From: Variovorax sp. PAMC28562
GTDB lineage: Bacteria > Pseudomonadota > Gammaproteobacteria > Burkholderiales > Burkholderiaceae_C
DNA: 64,000 bases
Assembly: GCF_014303735.1 (NCBI RefSeq)
Contig: NZ_CP060296.1
Location: forward strand, 1,251,501 to 1,315,500
Reading direction: 5' to 3'
Shown: piece by piece, positions 56,509 to 64,000 of the stretch
Position numbering within the stretch: the first letter of the stretch is position 1
How the letters are laid out: each line of letters begins with the position of its first letter
Notes under the pieces: model-generated
What the model saw: only the letters and a program-made list of their open reading frames with translations
What the model was told of the DNA's origin: nothing
The model's database searches: none
Program-made: the position numbers and the translations under genes

Positions 56509-57286
56509 TGCGCATGGCGCCGCTGGAGCCGGTGGGGGCGCGCGGTCGATGGGTGCTCGGCATCGGCTTCTTCGTGCTTTTCGTTTGCGCGTGGAGCTTT
56601 TTCACGCTGGGCGGCTTCGTCTCGCCGACTTTCCTGGCGAGCCCGCCGACGATGGTCAAAGAGGCGTACCTGCTCTTCGTGGAGTACGGCTTCATCCGCG
56701 ACATCGGCATGACGGTGTGGCGCGTGTTCGGCGGCTTCGTGCTGGCCGCGATCGTCGCGGTGCCGCTCGGCATCGCGATGGGTGCGTACAAGCCGATCGA
56801 AGCTCTTCTCGAGCCCTTCGTATCGTTCTGCCGCTACCTGCCGGCCTCCGCTTTCATTCCGTTGCTGATTCTCTGGGCCGGTATCGGCGAAGCGCAGAAG
56901 CTGCTGGTCATCTTCATCGGCTCGGTGTTCCAGATCATCCTCATGGTCGCGGTCATCGTCGGCGGTGCGCGGCGCGATCTGGTCGAGGCGGCCTACACGC
57001 TCGGCGCCGACAGCAACGGCATCGTCAAGCGGGTGCTCATTCCGGGCGCGGCGCCGGGCATCGCGGAGACGCTGCGGCTGGTGCTGGGCTGGGCCTGGAC
57101 CTACGTGATCGTGGCCGAACTCATCGGCTCGTCGTCGGGCATCGGCCACATGATCACCGACAGCCAGGCGCTGCTCAACACCGGGCAAATCATCTTCGGG
57201 ATCATCGTCATCGGCATCATCGGGCTGGTGTCGGACTTCGCGTTCAAGGCCCTCAACCGCCGCCTCTTCGCGTGGAGTGCCCTCTG

Positions 57287-57287
<1 letters not shown>
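56508..57287 (+). CDS. NitT/TauT-type permease of the hut cluster
   Basis: Inner-membrane permease of 259 residues with six hydrophobic segments. The EAA-loop motif is in EAAYTLGADSNGIVKRVLIPGAAPGI near residue 160 (split across the two halves). The ATG at 56508 overlaps the binding-protein stop by one base (TGATG); a GTG at 56505 is also in frame. It is followed by its ATPase gene with a TGATGA overlap. Confidence 0.92.
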
Positions 57288-58066
<779 letters not shown>

Positions 58067-58080
58067 CGAGCACCGACACC

Positions 58081-58818
58081 ATGAAGCGCGACCTGCCGTC
58101 CCTCGCCCTCTACGAGCAGGTCAAGGAGCACATCGTCCGCAAGATCCAGGACGGCTCGTGGCCCGCGGGGCACCGGCTGCCTTCGGAGCACGAGTTGGTC
58201 GTGCAGTTCGGCATTTCGCGCATGACCGCCAACCGCGCGTTGCGCGAGCTGGTGACTCAGGGACGCGTGGTGCGCGTGGCAGGCGTCGGCAGTTTCGTCG
58301 CCGAGAACAAGCCGCAATCGACATTGCTGCAGATCGCCAACATCGCCAGCGAAATCCGCGCGCGCGGCCACGACTATGGCTATCAGCTCATTGCCGCGGA
58401 GCGCATCGCGTCGCCCGCCGATGTGTCGGCCTGGCTCGACCTGCGCTCGGGCGAGTCGGTGTTTCACAGCGTCTGCCTGCACCTCGAAAACGGCGTGCCC
58501 GTGCAGCTCGAAGACCGCTACGTCAACCCGCGTGTGGTGCCCGACTACCTCGACCTGGACCTTTCCAACCTGCAGCCCAGCGAATACCTCGTGCGCAACG
58601 TGCCGTTCGACCAGATCGAGCATCTGGTCGACGCGGTGCTGCCCACCGCCGAGCAGGCGGTACGGCTCGCGATGCCCGCGGCCGAGCCTTGTTTGTTGCT
58701 CACGCGTCGCACCTGGACGCGTACGGTGCCGGTCACGCTGGTGCGCTGCCTGCACCCGGCGTCGCGCTATCGGTTGGGCAGTCGTTTCAGTGCCGACGGC
58801 AACCCGCGTTCCGGATGA
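58081..58818 (+). CDS. hutC: histidine utilisation repressor HutC
   Basis: GntR-family repressor of 245 residues. The N-terminal winged HTH is at 8-75 ([21 protein letters not shown]). The C-terminal UTRA ligand domain ([20 protein letters not shown]) follows. HutC is known to be released by urocanate. The ATG overlaps nothing upstream. Its stop overlaps the hutH ATG (ATGA), so the repressor is made with the enzymes it controls. HutC palindromes at the head of the cluster imply autoregulation. Confidence 0.95.
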   Translation: MKRDLPSLALYEQVKEHIVRKIQDGSWPAGHRLPSEHELVVQFGISRMTANRALRELVTQGRVVRVAGVGSFVAENKPQSTLLQIANIASEIRARGHDYGYQLIAAERIASPADVSAWLDLRSGESVFHSVCLHLENGVPVQLEDRYVNPRVVPDYLDLDLSNLQPSEYLVRNVPFDQIEHLVDAVLPTAEQAVRLAMPAAEPCLLLTRRTWTRTVPVTLVRCLHPASRYRLGSRFSADGNPRSG

Positions 58819-60397
58819 ATCACATGCCCAATTCCATGCCGATAGAACCCACTCTCCTGTTGCCAGGCCACGTCGATCTCGCACTGCTGCGCCGCATCCA
58901 CGCCGGCCGCGACATCACGCTGGCGCTCGACCCATCGACCGCGCACGGCATGGCCGCCGCGCAGGCGGCGGTGCAGCGCATCGTCGATAACGACGAAGTG
59001 GTCTACGGCATCAATACCGGCTTCGGCAAGCTGGCCAGCACCCGCATCGGCAACGACCATCTGGCCGAGTTGCAGCGCAACCTGGTGCTGTCGCACAGCG
59101 TGGGCACCGGCGAGCCGCTGGCGCCCGCGGTGGTGCGGCTGGTGCTGGCGACCAAGGCGGTCAGCCTGGCGCGCGGCCACTCGGGCGTGCGGCCGGCGCT
59201 GGTCGAGGCCCTGCTCGCGCTCTTCAATGCCGGCGTCATGCCGCACATCCCGGCCAAGGGTTCCGTCGGCGCATCGGGCGACCTGGCGCCGCTCGCGCAC
59301 ATGGCTTGCGTGCTGATCGGCGAAGGCAAAGCGACGATGCCGGATGGCGCCATCGTCAGCGGTGCCGAAGCGATGCACGGCATCGGCCTCGATCCCTTCG
59401 TGCTCGGCCCGAAAGAAGGGTTGGCGCTGCTCAATGGCACGCAGGTCTCGACTGCGCTCGCGCTGGCCGGCCTGTTCGGCGCCGAGAGCGTTTTCGCGTC
59501 TGCGCTGATGTCGGGTGCGTTGTCGCTCGAAGCCATTCAAGGCTCGATCAAACCCTTCGATCCACGCATCCATGCAGCGCGCGGGCAGCCAGGACAAATC
59601 GCCGTGGCAGCAGCGGTGCGCACGCTGCTCGATGGCAGCGAGATCGTGCCGTCGCATGCCGATTGCGGCCGGGTGCAAGACCCGTACTCGGTGCGCTGCA
59701 TTCCGCAAGTGATGGGCGCCTGCCTCGACAACCTGACGCATGCGGCGCGCGTGCTGGTCATCGAAGCCAACGCGGCATCGGACAACCCGCTGGTGTTCGT
59801 GGACACCGGAGAAGTCATCTCGGGCGGCAACTTTCACGCAGAACCGGTCGCGTTCGCTGCCGACATCATCGCGCTCGCCATTGCAGAGATCGGCGCCATT
59901 GCCGAGCGCCGCATCGCACTGCTGCTCGACACCGGCCTGTCGGGCCTGCCGCCCTTTCTGGTACGCGATGGCGGGCTCAACTCCGGCTTCATGATCGCGC
60001 AGGTCACGGCCGCGGCGCTCGCGTCGGAGAACAAATCGCTCGCGCATCCAGCCAGCGTCGACAGCTTGCCGACTTCGGCCAATCAGGAAGACCATGTGTC
60101 GATGGCGACCTTCGCGGCGCGCCGGCTGGGCGACATGGTGACCCACACGGCGGTCGTCGTCGGCATCGAGGCGATGTGTGCTGCGCAGGGCATCGAGTTG
60201 AAGCGAACCGACAGCGGGCTCAGGAGTTCGCCGCTGGTCGAAGCCGAGTTCGCAAAGATTCGTACCCAGGTCGCTTTTCTCGAACGCGATCGTTACCTCG
60301 CGGCCGACATCGAAGCCATGCGCCTGTGGGCGTTCGCGGCCGACTTGCCGCCCGCCTTGACCGACATCCTCCCCAGTCACCGAAAGGAGCCGACACC

Positions 60398-60401
<4 letters not shown>
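58815..60401 (+). CDS. hutH: histidine ammonia-lyase
   Basis: Deaminates histidine to urocanate. The 528-residue protein has the MIO prosthetic-group motif Ala-Ser-Gly within [15 protein letters not shown] near residue 152. Further conserved parts are [12 protein letters not shown] near 62 and [17 protein letters not shown] near 375. It is slightly longer than the common ~510 residues at both ends. Start overlaps hutC and stop overlaps hutU, both by four bases. Confidence 0.97.
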
Positions 60402-62140
<1,739 letters not shown>

Positions 62141-62178
62141 TTTCCTTTTCTTTTCGTTGTCCTCCATTGAAAGCATCC

Positions 62179-62934
62179 ATGCCCATTCGCCGTCAGTTTC
62201 TCGCTGTCGCAACGACAGCCCTCGCCACGCTCGGCTTTGCATCCGCGCTGCATGCGCAAACCGGCGACACCATCACCGTCGGCACGGACGCCACCTTTCC
62301 GCCGATGGAGTTCGTCGACAACGGCAAGCGCACCGGCTTCGACATCGAACTGGTCGAGGCCATCGGCAAGACGCTGGGCAAGAAGATCGAATGGACCGAC
62401 ATCGACTTCAAGGGACTCATTCCCGGCCTGATCTCCAAGCGCTTCGACATGGCGGTGTCCGCCATCTACATCACGGACGAGCGCAAGAAGGTCGTCGACT
62501 TCACCACCCCCTACTACGCGGGCGGCCTCGTCGCGATGGTCAAGGCCGACAACACCAGCATCAAGACGCCGGCCGACTTGAACGGCAAGAAGGTCAGCGT
62601 GCAAGTGGGCACGAAGTCGGTCACTTACGTGAAAGAAAAGTACCCGCAAGTGCAGCTGATGGAGGTCGAGAAAAACCAGGAAATGTTCAACCTGGTCGAC
62701 ATCGGCCGCAGCGACGCTGCCGTCACGGGCAAGCCCGCCGCCTATCAATACGTGCGCATGCGATCGGGCCTGAAGGTGCTCGACGAGCAACTCACGACAG
62801 AGGAGTACGGCATGGCGATCCGCAAGGACACGCCTGAACTGACGAAGGCGGTGAACGGCGCGATCGAGAAGATGAAGGCCGATGGCACGTACGCGGCCAT
62901 CGTGAAGAAGTGGTTCAGCAACACGGCGAAGTGA
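62179..62934 (+). CDS. polar amino acid-type substrate-binding protein
   Basis: Periplasmic binding protein of 251 residues (PAAT family, type II fold). The signal peptide ends near ASALHAQ. The mature protein has VGTDATFPPMEFVDNGKRTGF and AVSAIYITDERKKVVDFTTP, close to HisJ/ArgT-type proteins. It lies 38 bases after hutU; histidine is the likely ligand by context. Confidence 0.92.
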   Translation: MPIRRQFLAVATTALATLGFASALHAQTGDTITVGTDATFPPMEFVDNGKRTGFDIELVEAIGKTLGKKIEWTDIDFKGLIPGLISKRFDMAVSAIYITDERKKVVDFTTPYYAGGLVAMVKADNTSIKTPADLNGKKVSVQVGTKSVTYVKEKYPQVQLMEVEKNQEMFNLVDIGRSDAAVTGKPAAYQYVRMRSGLKVLDEQLTTEEYGMAIRKDTPELTKAVNGAIEKMKADGTYAAIVKKWFSNTAK

Positions 62935-62952
62935 TGTCGGCTGACCGGCCCC

Positions 62953-63621
62953 ATGGATCTTGATTTCTCCCCAGTCTGGCAAGGCTGGTCTGCCCTTTTG
63001 CAGGGCGCGCTCGTCACGGTCGAGCTCACGGCGTGCGCGCTGCTGCTCGGCTGCGTGCTCGGCCTCCTGGTTGGCATCGGCCGGCTGAATCCGAAGCGCC
63101 GCTGGCTCTATTCGGTTTGCACGGCTTACGTCGCGGTCATTCGCGGCACGCCGTTACTGGTGCAGCTCTTCATCCTCTTCTTTGGGCTGCCGCACTTCGG
63201 CATCCTGCTGCCGGCCTTCTTGTGCGGCGTGCTCGGCATGGGCGTGTACTCGGGCGCGTACGTGTCGGAGATCGTACGGGGCGCCATCCAGTCGATCGAC
63301 CGTGGCCAGACCCTGGCGGCCGAGTCGCTGGGCATGACGCCGGCTGTCGCGATGCGACAGGTGATCCTGCCGCAAGCTACCGTGCGCATGATCCCGCCAC
63401 TGGGCAACGAGTTCATCGCGCTGATCAAGAACTCGGCGCTCGTGTCCTTGCTCACCATTCACGACGTGATGCATGAAGGGCAGAAAATCATCAGCGTGTC
63501 GTACCGCTCGCTGGAGGTGTACCTTGCGATAGCGCTCGTGTACTTCGTGCTGACCGGTGCTGTCACGCTGGTGCTGCGCCATTTCGAACAACGACTTCGC
63601 CAAGGTGGACTGCTGAGATGA
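62953..63621 (+). CDS. polar amino acid-type ABC permease
   Basis: Permease of 222 residues with about five hydrophobic segments. GMGVYSGAYVSEIVRGAIQSI and the EAA-loop region LAAESLGMTPAVAMRQVILPQA are typical of HisM/GlnP. It partners the binding protein before it. No ATPase for this transporter is seen before the window ends. Its stop overlaps the hutD start (ATGA). Confidence 0.92.
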   Translation: MDLDFSPVWQGWSALLQGALVTVELTACALLLGCVLGLLVGIGRLNPKRRWLYSVCTAYVAVIRGTPLLVQLFILFFGLPHFGILLPAFLCGVLGMGVYSGAYVSEIVRGAIQSIDRGQTLAAESLGMTPAVAMRQVILPQATVRMIPPLGNEFIALIKNSALVSLLTIHDVMHEGQKIISVSYRSLEVYLAIALVYFVLTGAVTLVLRHFEQRLRQGGLLR

Positions 63622-64000
63622 CCCTGCAACGTTTCGCTCGCAACGCACTGCGCTCGACCCCGTGGAAAAACGGCGGTGGCACCACGCAAGAGATTGCGAC
63701 CTGGCCACCGGAGGCAGGGCTCAGCGCGTTCGATTGGCGCGTGAGCATCGGCACCGTTGCGGCGAGCGGACCGTTCTCGGTATTCCCCGGCATGGACCGC
63801 ACCATCGTGCTGCTCGACGGCGAAGGCATGCGCCTGCGTTCCGCCGATGGCCGCGTCGTGCACCGGCTCGACGAGCCGCACGAGCCCTTCGCGTTCAGCG
63901 GCGATGTCGAAGTCGACTGCACGTTGATCGGCGGTGCGTCGAGCGACTTCAACGTGATGACGCGCCGTGCGGCGTGGGTCGTCGATGTGCGCGTATTCGA
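63618..64000 (+). CDS. hutD: HutD/Ves-family protein (partial)
   Basis: Only the first 127 residues are visible; the gene continues past the right edge. The start RNALRSTPWKNGGGTTQEIAT and the cupin-like strands FPGMDRTIVLLDGEGM match HutD/Ves proteins, common in hut operons. HutD is thought to tune the operon at high urocanate; the mechanism is unresolved. Confidence 0.9.
   Translation, partial: MTLQRFARNALRSTPWKNGGGTTQEIATWPPEAGLSAFDWRVSIGTVAASGPFSVFPGMDRTIVLLDGEGMRLRSADGRVVHRLDEPHEPFAFSGDVEVDCTLIGGASSDFNVMTRRAAWVVDVRVF

Overview
The window is high-GC DNA (codons strongly GC-ending, many ATGA/GTGA gene overlaps) from a free-living betaproteobacterium. The gene content (box benzoyl-CoA pathway with BoxR, an amino-acid/aromatic Liv transporter, hut operon, GTP-type PEP carboxykinase, short trimeric autotransporter) fits the Burkholderiales, most likely Comamonadaceae such as Variovorax; the genus is an inference from gene content only. 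No rRNA, tRNA, insertion sequence, prophage or CRISPR array was seen.

Layout. 1-602: 3' end of an AsmA-like gene. 635-13629: an aerobic benzoate catabolic island. On the minus strand, bclA (benzoate-CoA ligase), an alpha/beta hydrolase and a five-gene Liv-type ABC importer (SBP, LivH, LivM, LivG, LivF) form one tightly overlapping operon. It is divergent from boxR and the plus-strand boxC-boxB-boxA-maoC genes. TGCA-based operator-like repeats sit in both control regions. boxD, the ring-cleavage aldehyde dehydrogenase, is not in the window. 13727-16301: acetoacetyl-CoA synthetase and a small RNase HI. 16346-23237: a CUT2-type (ribose-like) ABC importer with a palindromic operator candidate, followed by an esterase and a coniferyl-aldehyde-dehydrogenase-like enzyme. 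23254-26244: holin-like membrane protein, 2OG-Fe oxygenase, YebC and an SDR. 26253-31427: LysR regulator divergent from gcdH, a CaiB-type CoA-transferase and a trehalase whose start codon is problematic. 31579-38277: small hypotheticals, DUF2867, DUF427, glutaminase plus DMT exporter, hydrolase, flavin reductase, and a fused SpmA-SpmB-like membrane protein. 38428-42438: PLD-family lipoprotein, Tat-exported PhoD and a metallophosphoesterase. 42495-44350: a LysR regulator flanked by two related inverted repeats and two small uncharacterised genes. 44442-47962: pckG, an overlooked 50-residue membrane protein, and threonine dehydratase. 48083-55200: a tandem AAA+ ATPase, a compact YadA-like adhesin, RecQ and an EAL-HDOD signalling protein. 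55346-64000: a histidine-utilisation cluster (NitT/TauT-type importer, hutC, hutH, hutU, a polar-amino-acid SBP and permease, hutD cut by the window end) preceded by two HutC-like operators.

How it works together. Benzoate is probably imported by the Liv system, activated by BclA, epoxidised by BoxAB and cleaved by BoxC, with BoxR sensing benzoyl-CoA. Histidine is probably imported by one or both ABC systems and taken through urocanate by HutH and HutU, with HutC repression relieved by urocanate. The gcdH/CoA-transferase pair handles glutarate or glutaryl-CoA. The least understood parts are the LysR/inverted-repeat locus near 42.5-44.3 kb, the tandem AAA+ ATPase, the orphan CUT2 importer, and the tiny membrane protein at 46.5 kb.
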